Shown piece by piece: positions 33,174-43,758 of a stretch of 64,000 nt of DNA. The notes below the pieces were generated by a model. That model was not told the origin of the DNA and ran no database searches. It saw only the letters and a program-made list of their open reading frames with translations. The position numbers and the translations under genes are program-made. Each line of letters opens with the position of its first letter. The first letter of the stretch is position 1. Source of the stretch: Fusarium oxysporum f. sp. lycopersici 4287 (Eukaryota > Ascomycota > Sordariomycetes > Hypocreales > Nectriaceae); the NCBI RefSeq assembly GCF_000149955.1, contig NC_030992.1, positions 3,116,850 through 3,180,849 on the forward strand, in the 5' to 3' direction.

Positions 33174-33956
33174 ATGGTAAGCTAGATCGAGCTAACATTC
33201 AAGTATACATCCGCTGACTCCTAAACTTAGAATATCGCCTACAACTCCGCCTTGCGGCAAAGCAAGTCTCTCCGCGCAGAGCTCTCCAATCTCAACAACA
33301 AACCTCAAGCATCTCCCTCCGAAATTGGCAACGTGTCCGCCTCAATCGCTTCCTTCACCAAGACCCTCGATGAATACCAATCACTCGCCCGTCAGGAGAT
33401 CGTTCCCAAGAAACAAGAAGAAGGCTTTGAGCGAGTAAAGAGGTTCCGCGAAGATCTCTCCGACTTTCGAACGCAAGTCGACTCACTGAAGAAAGTTCGT
33501 GATGATGCTCAACACCAAGCAAATCGCACAGAACTTCTTGGTCGAAGACCGTATAATGCTACACCCGAGAACCCTTATGCGAACGCTACAACAACAAACA
33601 CGCACTCTGCGTTCCAGCCTCGACACCCACCTCAAGCGAGCGCCTTGACAACAGGCTCACCAGATGAGATGCGCGAGGCACATGCGTTTAGGGAGCAGAA
33701 CTTTTTCGCAAACACAAACCAAGCGCTAGATGACTACATTGCGCGTGGACAGGCTGTACTGGGTGACCTGGGCCAGCAACGCGAGATGCTCAAAAGTACC
33801 CAGAAGCGACTCTACAACGTCGCCAACACCCTTGGCGTAAGCGGTGATACGATCCGTATGGTGGAGCGACGGGCAAAGGAGGACAAATGGATCTTCTTTG
33901 CGGGCGTGGTGATATTTTTCTTGTTCTGTTGGCTGGTGCTCCATTTCTTGCGGTAG
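33174..33956 (+). CDS. BOS1: BOS1 ER-Golgi v-SNARE (membrin family)
   Basis: The ATG at 33174 forms the whole coding part of exon 1. A 54-bp intron (33177-33230, GTAAGC donor, TAG acceptor) follows, and exon 2 (33231-33956) encodes the rest: 242 aa, against 244 in yeast Bos1. The N-terminus (NIAYNSALRQSKSLRAELS) opens a helical bundle with coiled-coil potential. The SNARE motif lies at ~165-220 (NQALDDYIARGQAVLGDLGQ, MLKSTQKRLYNVANTLGVS), and a C-terminal membrane anchor (WIFFAGVVIFFLFCWLVLHF) ends the protein, as expected of a tail-anchored SNARE. It works in vesicle fusion between the ER and Golgi. It is convergent with THI80, whose stop codon is about 170 bp away. Confidence 0.93.
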
Positions 33957-34123
33957 AAAAGAAACCGAATTGGGTCGTTATTTGGGAGAGGAATGTCACA
34001 GAAATGTACGCTTAGGGGCATCAGCGCGGCGCATGGAGTATTTTCTCTTTTGAGTGTCTTGTGTTGTTCTTTTGCTTGTATCATACCACGCCAAGTCAAC
34101 ATGTTCTTGTCTGAAGCACTATG

Positions 34124-35018
34124 CTACTCGTCATCGCCGTCGCCTTCTTTTAGTGCTACTGTGAACAGTACATCCTTGTCCGTCGTCACTGACACGACTT
34201 GTGACTCGGGCAGGATATGATTGCTAGTGCTCAGCTTGCCACCGATCTCAGAATGCCAGTTCTCGACGTCCCACTCGAAACCCTTTGTCGTAATGTTGGC
34301 AGCCTCTTTGAGAGGGATGATACCAACGTGCTTGCCGAAGACATCTTCCTCTCCCTCCTCTCGGACCTGGATCTGATGGCTGCCAGCCTTAAGCAGGAAT
34401 GTCAAACTTGAGCCGGAGAGAAGAAAGAGTCGACCTGTCGCATAATCGGGGTCGTTTTGGAAAAGGTACAGGTGGTGAAGCTGAGAAAGACCCTGGTCGA
34501 CACGGCCCCCGATACCCCCAAGTGCGACGATGTCGATGCCTTCGGGGTATTCTTTGCGAATCCAGTTGATAGCCTTTGCGAAGTCGGTCGACTCTTGGTC
34601 AGCGTCGTGGATGACGGTCGCAGGGGAGGGTTGCGATGAGTAGAAATCGCGGACTTGTGAGGTGAGAGAATCGAGGTCGCCAATGATGAGTTGAAGGTTA
34701 GACTGTAGAATCAGCAAAATGTCGAACATTGCCGTCCACGACCAGTATCATAACGTACATATTTGCCGTGGAAAGACGACAGCTTGTGTAGACGATTCGC
34801 TCCACCATCTGCGGCTACTCTCACAGAAGCTGTGAAATGGACGTTAGGCACTGAGACCGCAAGAGCAGCATGTCAAGCTACGTACAGTTCTTCCAGAGCT
34901 TGCGCAAATTGACGCCGTTCTTCAACGGCTGGTTTAGAATGAGCAGCGCAAAGTCCTGGCCTATGTTATAGTCCTGGAGCAGCTTTGCCGGTCGCCATTC
35001 GAAAGATTTGGACGCCAT
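34124..35018 (-). CDS. THI80: Thiamine pyrophosphokinase
   Basis: Three exons (35018-34886, 34829-34759, 34702-34124) separated by 56-bp introns with GTACGT donors give 260 aa. The enzyme transfers pyrophosphate from ATP to thiamine to make the cofactor TPP. Family motifs are present: VRVAADGGANRLHKL (exon 2), LIIGDLDSL, DQESTDFAKAINWI, VALGGIGGRVDQGLSQLHHL, and the C-terminal thiamine-binding region with STSNHILP. Several of these lie across the splice sites, which supports the model. It is cytosolic by family. A thiamine-responsive TPP riboswitch was looked for in the leader and introns and not recognised. Confidence 0.95.
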
Positions 35019-35659
35019 GATTGAGGATATCTTTAGTTAGTATGCGATTTGCAATAAGTAGAAAAAGATGAAGTGGATGCGATCTAAATCGTCGTGTCCT
35101 TTGCGTGATATTTGCAAGTTGTTAGGTCAAGAATGATTTTGCTTTTTCCTCTCCCTGAGAAATGGCGAGACAATGTCTAGCTCGAGAAACTTCCCCTCGA
35201 TTCCTGTGCGACAGCTTTCTCCCTTTCTTTCCTTTGTCTTCTGCTGATCACTTGAACCAACGCGTTTGACAAAACAAACTTTGGTCTACTGTAACAGCCA
35301 CAATCTAGGTCGAAAGTCAAAAAGAGATCTAGACGCAGTCTGCACGTCAAGCCCTATGAGGGTATAGAAGCAGCTCATATGATCAGGAATGAATGCGCAG
35401 TGCCTGGATCCAATGGGTAGAAGCCAATGGTGGGGGAACGTCATGGTGCGATAAGGCTGTTATCAGATAAAGAGCACGGACGGTTAAATCACGGGTACAC
35501 TTTTTTCACGCAACCTGCCGGCATCTCGGAGACCAGGGCCAAGTATTTCCAAGCATCATACTCCAAGATTTCGATGCTCCACCATTGCTGACCAATTCCT
35601 CTTGTATTCTTGATTTCTTGCATTGACCTTCGTTTCTTTGTTAACTTCTGTAATTCAAA
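35019..35659. promoter_or_regulatory. Divergent promoter region THI80 / MIA40
   Basis: About 640 bp between two outward start codons. Pyrimidine-rich tracts near 35205-35235 and 35620-35655 probably mark the two leaders. Confidence 0.4.
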
Positions 35660-36803
35660 ATGTATCGTACCACTATGCGATCGGCCTCGAGGCCTGTAAT
35701 TGCCAGCTTGCGCTCGAACACGATCCGCGCAGCCCCTCGACGTTTTAACTCGACAGCTACTCCCGCCGACAAGTCCCGATCATGGAAGAGCTCTGTAGCA
35801 CGATTGGGTCTGGCTTTCGGTGCTGTCTATTACTATAACACAAGTCCCATCTTTGCTGATGAGGCTATCTGTGCGTTGCAATTGATGCTCAGACTTCGAG
35901 ATTATGCGACTAATATAGAACAGCAAAAACGGTTCCCGCACCCGCTGCCTTCTCCGATGATGACCTCCCCACCGTTGACTCCGTCCTCGAGGAGAAGCGC
36001 AAACAGATCAGGGCCAAGAGCGAGAAGCCCGCCGAGTCATCAAAACCCTCCGAGCCTCAACAGTCCAATACTCAAGCCGCTGCCGCCGATGGATCGCCTG
36101 CTGCCTTAGAAGAGGAGGCCGACCAGCAAGGCGCTTTCAACCCCGAGACTGGAGAGATCAACTGGGACTGCCCTTGCTTGGGTGGTATGGCCCACGGCCC
36201 CTGCGGCGAGGAGTTCAAGACTGCGTTCAGCTGCTTTGTGTACTCGACCGAGGAGCCCAAGGGTATGGACTGTATCGAGAAGTTCCAGTACGTCATATCG
36301 AACGATGGTCTTGGTTCATAGCTTGCTAATTCAGGAACAGGGGCATGCAAGAGTGCTTTAAGAAATACCCAGAAATCTACGGCGCTGAGCTCGCTGATGA
36401 CGAGGAGGGTGCTCCCACTCCCGATTTTGGCGATGAGCAGCCCGCCCCCGACGCTCGCAAGGCTCCTGCTACCGACAAGGCCCCCGTTACCGAATTCAAG
36501 TCCCTCCCCGAAGATTCCTCTGCCGCAGCTGAGCCCGATCAACAAGCCACTCCCCGAGCGACTTCCAATGAAGCCGAGAAGGAAGCCCTCGTTAACAGAT
36601 CCCGAAATGTTCAGGATGTCGCTACCCCCATAGAGAAGCCACACAACCCAGAATTGTGGCAGGATATGCACAAGACCGAGGTCCCCGTAAAGGAGGTTTT
36701 CGTTGAGCCTTCACAGGCGCATGATGCTACTGCTGCCAATGCTGAGATCAAGATTATTGAGCAGGAGAAGGAAGCTAAGAAGAAGGCCGAGAAGAAGCAG
36801 TAG
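35660..36803 (+). CDS. MIA40: MIA40 mitochondrial intermembrane-space import oxidoreductase
   Basis: Three exons (35660-35870, 35924-36287, 36341-36803) give 345 aa. The N-terminus is Arg/Ser-rich ([20 protein letters not shown]), a mitochondrial presequence, followed by a hydrophobic anchor ([12 protein letters not shown]). The core carries the redox CPC motif ([13 protein letters not shown]) and the twin CX9C pair ([11 protein letters not shown] and CIEKFQGMQEC), the second completed across intron 2. This is the disulfide relay receptor that oxidises small Cys-rich proteins in the intermembrane space. The long acidic/Pro-rich C-terminal extension is usual in filamentous fungi. In intron 1 the second AG (35921-35923) must be used, because the first creates a TAA. 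Confidence 0.95.
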
Positions 36804-37292
36804 AAGGTGTAAAATATCGGCGCTGTTAAGGTGAAGAACTACATTTTGTAAAATATTTAGGATCTTGATAATGGACGAGGTTGTCCATCTGTACCAATGC
36901 TGTATGATGAGAAGGGACAGAAGCCACGAAATTAATAGACACGATCACATCTCAATGTTTTGGTATTTTGTATCTCCGAACAACTTCTGCGAAGTTTGAT
37001 TCGAGAATAGGATTGTTGCATATAGGTATCAATTCTTATGCCTCCAAACGTAAGAGATGAGTAGTTGCCTGGTATCAGCCAGAGTAGAGAATTATGAAAC
37101 AAAGTGAAAATGCAGTAAAACAAAAAACTATATCATATCATCCATGAACAACGTTCGTTCCTTTCAGCGTTCAACAATTACAAGGCAAGGAGTTGCTTGT
37201 TTAGATGCTTAAGGCCTCAAGAAGACGTATTCGAAGAGCGTGAGGTACATCGGCATTTGGCGTCGTTGTAGGGTATCATCGCCGCTCGACTC
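36804..37292. other. Convergent 3' intergenic region
   Basis: AT-rich spacer between MIA40 and the OM14-like gene. No gene seen. Confidence 0.5.
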
Positions 37293-37925
37293 CTAGGAGC
37301 CGCCCTTCTTGCCCTTGTACAGATATCGTCCAACAGCACCCTCGGCAGCTGTCACGCCAGCGAGGATACCAGCACCGAGAGTGACGGCCTTCCAGTCAAG
37401 CTTGCCCTTCTCGTAGAGACCCCAGCCCTTGTAGCCAAGGTATGCGCCAAGACCGACAACGGTAGCAAAGTTGGCAATGACAAGACCAGTAGCACTTCCA
37501 TCCGACAGGCGAGAGAATTGTTGGATGAGCCAGTTGTCTGCCCGCTTGGCCTTAGCAGCAGCCTCGTCACGCTTTCGCTTCTCCTCGCGAGCCTCCTCTT
37601 CTCGCTCTATGCGAACAGCCTGGGTCTCTGTCTTGATCTCCTGCTCAAGGAAGTCGTTGGGGACAGTGTGCACGCTAGGCATATCAACATCGACCAAAGA
37701 GGCGGTGGAGGCGGACTCGTCAGTGATGACCTGAGGAGGTTGAGGGGCAGCAGCCTGGAGGGGTTAGCAAGAGTGGTCGCAGAGGCATGATGTTGTATGT
37801 AAAGCAACTCACCTCCTCAGGGCTCTGCTTGGGGCCACTGGCAGCAACGTCGGCGTAAGACACTGTGATAGAGTCAGTGATCTGATGTTGGGCACAAATA
37901 CGCTACAGTGACGTGTATACTTACT
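37293..37925 (-). CDS. Mitochondrial outer-membrane protein OM14-like
   Basis: Exons 2 (37862-37813) and 3 (37754-37293) encode the protein. The start codon is split: its A is the last base of exon 1 (37925) and TG are the first bases of exon 2, joined across a 62-bp intron. The product is 170 aa. The N-terminus (SYADVAASGPKQSPEEA) and the C-terminal membrane part (DGSATGLVIANFATVVGLG, YLGYKGWGLYEKG, AVTLGAGILAGVTAAEGAVG) resemble the fungal OM14 C-terminal-domain family; that assignment is from memory. Between them is a charged coiled-coil stretch of Glu/Arg/Lys (residues ~60-95). Two to three membrane segments fit an outer mitochondrial membrane protein. Confidence 0.72.
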
Positions 37926-38320
37926 GATGGTAAGGCGGGGTAGAGAGGGGAATAAGAGAATAGACTCGAGTTGCTGGGGATGTGTTATCCTGTTGTATTT
38001 GTCGCAAGGGGTAAATTTGATCGAGAGAAACCAAGAGTATCGTGACCGAGGAAAAGATGGAGGAGAGAAGATGGCTCTTCATGTGACGCAGATCATGAAG
38101 CCCGCACCTTTTGAACCTGAGCTTCCGCAATTCGCCGATGACGTATGCGGCTCGAGACCCACTTAGACGCTCTCCTTCAACAAGGAAGCAGGATTTCCCT
38201 TGGCTCGGGAGAAATTGGAGTCAGGAACAGGACCTGGGGGAGCGAATCAGAAGAGCCAATTCTTTGTTGATGCTGATCAAGTTTCAGTGACAGTCGATTA
38301 ATTGATTACTTGCTTATTCC
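37926..38320. other. Intergenic, leader of the OM14-like gene and 3' side of the DSD1-like gene
   Basis: The part next to 37925 is the transcribed 5' leader of the OM14-like gene, since the start codon is assembled by splicing. No other gene seen. Confidence 0.5.
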
Positions 38321-39588
38321 CTACCACCCCTTCCAAGGAATCCATGTGTCCCTCACAATGCCCTGCTCATCGACAACATAATACACGTAAAACGCAGCAC
38401 CAGCTATACAAGCGTGATTGCACCACAGCTGAACCTTTTGTCCAACCTTGAAGTCCTCATCGACCTTTCGTCCCTCGCTCGTCCCCAGGATCCCATGCTC
38501 CTGCGACAATCGGACCACACCCCACGCCGGACTGCCCACCACTCGGCCGAATCCGCTAAAGGCGCTGGCCTCACGCGACAGCGCGATTACACCTGCGTTG
38601 ACGAGCGCTTCGTTCCTCTGCGGGTACACGCTACATACTTCAGCAGCTACCGACACGGATTGTTGTGTCTCTGTCACAAGACCAGTTGACACTTGCTGGA
38701 GATCGTTGCAAGGGAAGTTGCCTGCATGAAGCTCGAGCTTGATGTTCTCTGGCATTGATGCCTTGAGGCTTTCGACGACATGCGCTGTTGGTGTGCTGCC
38801 GACGGAGATGACAAGCTGGCGATCAGAGGGTAGAAGCTTAGCTGCGGCTAAGACACTCGACACCTCTATGTTGAGCGTCTTCTCGGCCTCGTCTCGCGAT
38901 CGACCTCCATACGAATGACCCGCGTGACAGTAGAATCCGTAGATACTAATAGCAGACGACTTCTGCGCGCGTTCTACCAAGCGGTTCAGTGCAGCACTGT
39001 TGGCTTCAACGCCTGCTCGGCGCGATCCAACATCGAGCTTGATAAAGACATCCCAGGGCTGCTTGCTTGAAGCCGACTCTTCGAGGAACTCGACCTGTTG
39101 CTCATTGTCGACCATGAGCATGATACGTAGCGATTTTCGCAACTCAATCAACCTGGGCAGGATACCAGGATAGACAGGTAGACCATACAGACACTGCGGA
39201 ATATTCAGTACTTCTCATCTTCATAAATCTTCGGTGAAACTCACCTCTTCCAAGATGCCCTCTTTCACCAGGGGTAAAGCACCTTTGATCTCAGGGATGG
39301 TGGAGGCAATGATTCCTCTGTATTTCCCATCCGCCATCATTAACCGTGTCACCTCAAGAGACTGTAGAACATCGAGTTAGTTCATAACCTATCGCGAATT
39401 GCATAGGCGCAACATACCTTCAATGTCTTGACATGAGGTCTGAAGCCAATGCCGAGCTTCTCAACATCGCGATGTAACGTCTCGACATTCGTCTTGAGAA
39501 CAGGCAGATTGACAACCAGCGATGGTGTAGGAAGCTCTGAGACGTGCTTTCCGATGTAAGCTTTATGATTCTCCAGTGAATAGTCCAT
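38321..39588 (-). CDS. DSD1: D-serine dehydratase/D-threonine-aldolase-like PLP enzyme
   Basis: Three exons (39588-39418, 39361-39245, 39193-38321) with introns of 56 and 51 bp give 386 aa. It is a fold-type III PLP enzyme. The Schiff-base Lys is in RPHVKTLK at the end of exon 1, the barrel continues through VFIKLDVGSRRAGVE and YGFYCHAGHSYG, and SVGSTPT should bind the PLP phosphate. The C-terminal domain has LWCNHACIAGAAF, matching the zinc-binding NHAC segment of eukaryotic D-serine dehydratase. It probably converts D-serine to pyruvate and ammonia; a D-threonine aldolase-type activity cannot be excluded. The in-frame region upstream of 39588 has no ATG and is treated as leader. Confidence 0.88.
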
Positions 39589-41091
39589 CTTGAAGAGCTG
39601 TCTGAGTTGCTTTGGCTGTATGATCAAAGTGTTCAACGTGGGGCAAATCGAATTAATGCGGGGAGCGATATCGAGCGCACTGAGAAGCTTCTGCTCGACT
39701 TTATACTTCTTCTGCTTCAGCTGAATCACGGACCTGAGGTATTATTTCACTGATGAGCGGTATTTACGGTGATGGCGACCTTACAATTTGAGTATAGATA
39801 GATAGTCAAGATCGTTTCCGCGGCGGGCTCAAGTTCTAGCGCCGATAGTTTCCCGCGGGCAATTACTAACAATAATTGACGATATGCCTCAGCATCATCA
39901 TGAAGCTTCACCTACAAACCTGAAGACCTCAAATTTCTGCATTCTATGAAAGACTCCCTTTTCCCTGTATCGATTGATCTCACAGATCCGCCAGGGTTCT
40001 GAAAATCATGCCGTATCTGATTCATTAATGTATCTCACAACACCATCTGGCTTTTCAAAGTGGAGCCCTGCGATCGTCAAGAATGAGGCATCAGGGAGCA
40101 AGAAAACTTCCAACAGTAGATCAAGGTGTCAAAGACGACACTATAGTCCAAAGGTCCTCTAAATCTATCCTCAATTTTCCTAAATTTTACTACACTTACC
40201 TACATCTTGTGCTATCCAGGATAGTAGTTAGAAGATTTGCCTCCCCTAGAGAGGTTCAAACCACCAATATCTCAGCTTTCCTAGATTGTGTAAGCTCAAA
40301 GAATCTTACGTCTTCGAATGGGCATGAAATCGTAGGTAACATACTCGTGGCGCTTCGTGAAATACTGAAAGCCTCAAGATTATTGCAATGGTCACGCTCA
40401 AAACTTAGACCTAGGTTAGGTACGGCGTGCCTCACTCGTTCCTAACTCCAATGCAGTACCAGGTCACGTTGGTTGAAACATCATCAAGATGCATAGAGAC
40501 TATTATCGGGCTGAAGCATTGGCTTGGTATAAAGGTAAAATAGTGATTCGATCAGCTTGTTACACCGCCTGCGTCGACCCAGCAAGGTGAAGACCATGCA
40601 TGACTTGAAGCTTGCCCAACAGTCTGGGATTTCTAGCATTAACACCCTGTGTTTATACTTTTGCTCAACAGTTCAAACTTTTAAAAGAACTCCAGCTCCG
40701 ATACTTATCCAACAAGTTGAGTCATCCCGTAGTCGGAGAAGAGTGCCGTCTTATAACCAGCCGCCAACTGACACAGCTTATACCGGAAATAATATCGTCA
40801 ATCTCCACTAGCGAGTCTCCAGATAGATTTCTTCGGCCAATCGTAAGGCAACTTGTACTACAAAGTGGTGGTTGATTTGCTGCAGAGCACACCCTCAACG
40901 CCTGGTGCCGAGTCGGCACCGAAAGATGTGGATTCTAGCACTTGCGATCCAAACAGAATCGAATTCTAGCATTTTACCCTGCTTCTCTGATAGTTATTTA
41001 TTTCATGTTGATCTCATTGATTCTTCGTTCTTTCAATGACCAAAATGAGATTGTTTTGTCTCTTCAGTAAAACTTCAAGAGTTATTGGAAG
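39589..41091. other. Long intergenic region, no gene recognised
   Basis: About 1.5 kb between divergently transcribed genes (the DSD1-like gene and the MFS gene). It is AT-rich with scattered CCTA/TAGG tracts around 40405-40445. Only short, low-quality frames are present. It may contain decayed repeat sequence, but nothing can be named. Confidence 0.45.
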
Positions 41092-42675
41092 ATGAGTGTA
41101 CCGAAGCAAGACGACGACCATATTGGCGATAGCGAGAGTACTCACACTCGCGTATCAAACCAAGATCCCGAAAAACAATCCAATACGGAAATTGAAATCC
41201 CAGATGCTCCTTACTCAAGCTTCTCACTATGGCAGAAGCGTCTCATTGTTCTGGCTGCTGCTTCAACGGCCCTCTTTTCACCAATGACAGCCCAGATATA
41301 CTTCCCTGCCCTACCAGCTATAGCCAAAGACTTGGGCGTGACCACATCCCAGATCAACCTTACTGTCACGACTTACATGATCTTCCAGGGTATAACACCC
41401 ATGTTCATTGGCTCACTAGCTGACAGTGGTGGAAGAAGGCCTGCGTACCTGGTATGCTTTACCATTTACATAGCAGCCAACATTGGTCTCGCCCTGGCTC
41501 CTAGCTATGGTGCTCTGTTGGGTCTTCGATGTCTTCAATCCGCTGGCTCTGCTAGCACTGTTGCGCTATGCTTCGCTGTTGTGGCTGATGTTGTCACCTC
41601 AGCCGAAAGAGGTCAGTACATCGGTCTGACAGCTGTTCCATCTGTGCTGGGTCCATCGCTAGGTCCAATTATAGGTGGCGTGCTTGCCGAATTTCTAGGT
41701 TGGAGGTCAATTTTCTGGTTTCTCGCCATATTCGCCGGTGTAACCATCGTTCTTCTCGCTTTGTTCTACCCAGAAACATGCCGCGAGATCGTCGGAGATG
41801 GCTCTATCAAAGCGCCTTTGGTGTACCGTTCAGTATGGCAGATTCTTGTATCCCGACGGAAGCGGTCTGGGTCGGAGAGGAACGGATTGAGTCGGCAAGG
41901 CTCACGAGCTTCGACCGTCAAGAAGTTCAAGTTCAAATTTCCCAATGTCCTCGACTCGATTTTGATGTTGTTTGAGAAGGAAACCGGTTTCCTTCTCGGC
42001 TTCAGCAGTATCTGCTTCGCAGGCTTCTACTGCATAGCCACCGCCATGCCCACCCTATTCAAGGAGATATATGGCTACAACGAACTTGAGATCGGACTGA
42101 CATTCCTCCCTATGGCAGCTGGATCAGTCATTGCAGCGTTCATCGTGGGTACTTTTACAAATCGCAACTTCAAGCGACATTGCGAGAAGCAGGGCATACC
42201 ATACGAGCGAAGTAAGCAACTAGATCTATCCGGCTTTCCTATTGAGCGTGCTCGTCTGGAAATCGGCTTTCCTCTCTTAATGCTCGCGGCTGCTACGCTC
42301 GTCTGTTGGGGATGGACCGTTCACGCCCGGGCTCATATTGCTGTCCCGTGTGTGCTGAGTGGAATCTTGGGCGTAGGAGTCGTTGGTTTCAACAATACAG
42401 TCAATTCGCTGCTGATTGATATCCATCCCAGGAAGGCTGGCACGGCGAGCGCAGCCAATAACTTGACGCGATGTTTGGTTGGCGCGGGAGCCAGCGCAGC
42501 AATTGTGCCCATGATTGATGCTATGGGTACTGGCTGGGCTTTCACTCTCGTTGGAGGACTCTATGTCCTTGGGTGTCCTATTTTGATTACTGTCATGGTT
42601 CGTGGGGTTAAATGGCGCGAGGAGTTGAGAGTGAAAGAAGAGAAGAAACAAAAGGCCAAGGAAGCCCAAGAGTGA
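41092..42675 (+). CDS. MFS transporter, DHA1 drug:H+ antiporter type
   Basis: A single-exon frame of 527 aa with about 12 membrane helices. The hydrophilic N-terminus (~45 residues) is followed by TM1 with MTAQIYFPALPAIAKDLGV, a DHA1 signature. The family motif A is GSLADSGGRRPAY after TM2 and the antiporter motif C is VPSVLGPSLGPIIGG in TM5. A central cytoplasmic loop (~residues 235-290) is Lys/Arg-rich. Proteins of this group export drugs, weak acids or metabolites across the plasma membrane in exchange for protons. It is the first of four adjacent metabolic-type genes, so export or uptake of that pathway's compound is a reasonable guess. Confidence 0.92.
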   Translation: MSVPKQDDDHIGDSESTHTRVSNQDPEKQSNTEIEIPDAPYSSFSLWQKRLIVLAAASTALFSPMTAQIYFPALPAIAKDLGVTTSQINLTVTTYMIFQGITPMFIGSLADSGGRRPAYLVCFTIYIAANIGLALAPSYGALLGLRCLQSAGSASTVALCFAVVADVVTSAERGQYIGLTAVPSVLGPSLGPIIGGVLAEFLGWRSIFWFLAIFAGVTIVLLALFYPETCREIVGDGSIKAPLVYRSVWQILVSRRKRSGSERNGLSRQGSRASTVKKFKFKFPNVLDSILMLFEKETGFLLGFSSICFAGFYCIATAMPTLFKEIYGYNELEIGLTFLPMAAGSVIAAFIVGTFTNRNFKRHCEKQGIPYERSKQLDLSGFPIERARLEIGFPLLMLAAATLVCWGWTVHARAHIAVPCVLSGILGVGVVGFNNTVNSLLIDIHPRKAGTASAANNLTRCLVGAGASAAIVPMIDAMGTGWAFTLVGGLYVLGCPILITVMVRGVKWREELRVKEEKKQKAKEAQE

Positions 42676-42985
42676 AGTCGAATAGAGTTTACTTACTAGG
42701 TAATAAGCAACAAGCACCCAATGCAGGGATCTGATACAATATAAGGTAGAGCCTCGATCAGAATGGTTAGCAACACGAGGCAAATTGTAATAGAATAATT
42801 AATTTTAATTTTAAGGGTCAAATGGTTTGTTGGTAATGAGAATGTCGAGGCTATTACTACTGAGAATGTGGGGATCACCTCTTTGACGTTTGTCTTTTTA
42901 CACCTGGAAAATTTGACCTTCAACTGAATGGTGTCACACCAGATTTTGCCAGTCCCGCCCGTTGTGATGATTCGGCCTTAACATA
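42676..42985. promoter_or_regulatory. Spacer and presumed P450 promoter
   Basis: 310 bp between the MFS stop and the ancestral P450 start. AT-rich around 42785-42815. The promoter of the now-interrupted P450 must lie here or within the MFS 3' region. Confidence 0.4.
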
Positions 42986-43064
42986 ATGCCTTTCTCTTAT
43001 TTTTCCACCGGGATCCAATCGCTGGGCAGTTTGGTAGCCCAGGCCCTCTCGCGAATATTTTTCT

Positions 43065-43077
43065 CGTTGTTTATCTT
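43065..43077. repeat. Left target-site duplication of SINE copy 2
   Basis: cgttgtttatctt, repeated exactly at 43746-43758. It is coding sequence of the P450 anchor. Confidence 0.92.
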
Positions 43078-43113
43078 ATGTATGTATGTATGTATGTATG
43101 TATGTATGTATGT
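43078..43113 (-). repeat. (ATGT)9 tail of SINE copy 2
   Basis: Nine perfect units, one fewer than in copy 1, directly abutting the target duplication. Confidence 0.9.
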
Positions 43114-43745
43114 GTATTTTTCGTCTGGGTGGCTGTAACGAAGCCAAATCTCCTACTGGAGCAAAAGACGTGCTGAGCTAGCTAGGTACAGGATACCCCG
43201 CTTCCTTCACCATCCAGCATACCAATGGCACAAAAGGTGCTGTATTTCTCAAGCCCGTCACCCGTCAGCGGGTTCGAGGGCAATCTATTGTCGAACTTTT
43301 TCCACCGACCAGAATTCTCTCGCGCATCACTACATCTGCTGACGCAGTCCACAATCTCCAGTAACCAAGTTGTAGCTCGTAGTCGACTGTCGCGGCGGCA
43401 GGGAAAAACCTCGGGAAGGGATCAGAGGCCGACGGTGCGGCTTGCCTTTAAAGGAGAAAAACCCATCGCAATCGGCGTCGTTGATCGGAAGGATGTCGCT
43501 ACGAATGCCCGGGGCATCGCCCTCCGATATCTAAGGCGTTCTGGTTCTGAGGTGCCGCCATTAGATCCGACAAAGGTGTTGTCAGAGAAGGCGAACTCTC
43601 CAAAATTCCTTCTCTGAAAACTGCTGTTAGGGAGCCGATAGCGTCCCCGCAGTTTTTGTGTGGTCGCGTGGCCTGCAGAAAATCCCGCTCCTAGCACCGC
43701 ACTAACAGTGCGTGCCAAGAAAGAATTTTTACAGGAGAGAGTTGA
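43078..43745 (-). mobile_element. SINE-like retroelement, copy 2 (Foxy-like), inside P450 exon 1
   Basis: 668 bp, in the same orientation as the copy at 8810-9482 and matching it base for base apart from one fewer tail unit and one fewer AG near the other end (plus one ambiguous boundary base). It is flanked by a 13-bp target duplication. The same 5' hairpin lies at 43694-43715. No terminal inverted repeats and no polymerase gene are present, so it must depend on a LINE elsewhere in the genome. The near-identity of the copies and their intact flanks point to recent movement of the same source element. Confidence 0.85.
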
Positions 43746-43758
43746 CGTTGTTTATCTT
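43746..43758. repeat. Right target-site duplication of SINE copy 2
   Basis: Exact repeat of 43065-43077. Confidence 0.92.

Noticed and set aside
32842..33180. 112-codon frame ending at the BOS1 start codon
   Set aside because: It overlaps the BOS1 leader, has no recognisable protein features, and would conflict with BOS1 translation.
34124..35659. Possible TPP riboswitch near THI80
   Set aside because: I looked for the conserved CTGAGA and ACCTGA-type blocks in the leader and introns and did not find them in the proper arrangement.
36072..36671. 199-codon antisense frame over MIA40
   Set aside because: Shadow of the MIA40 coding exons, with no family features.
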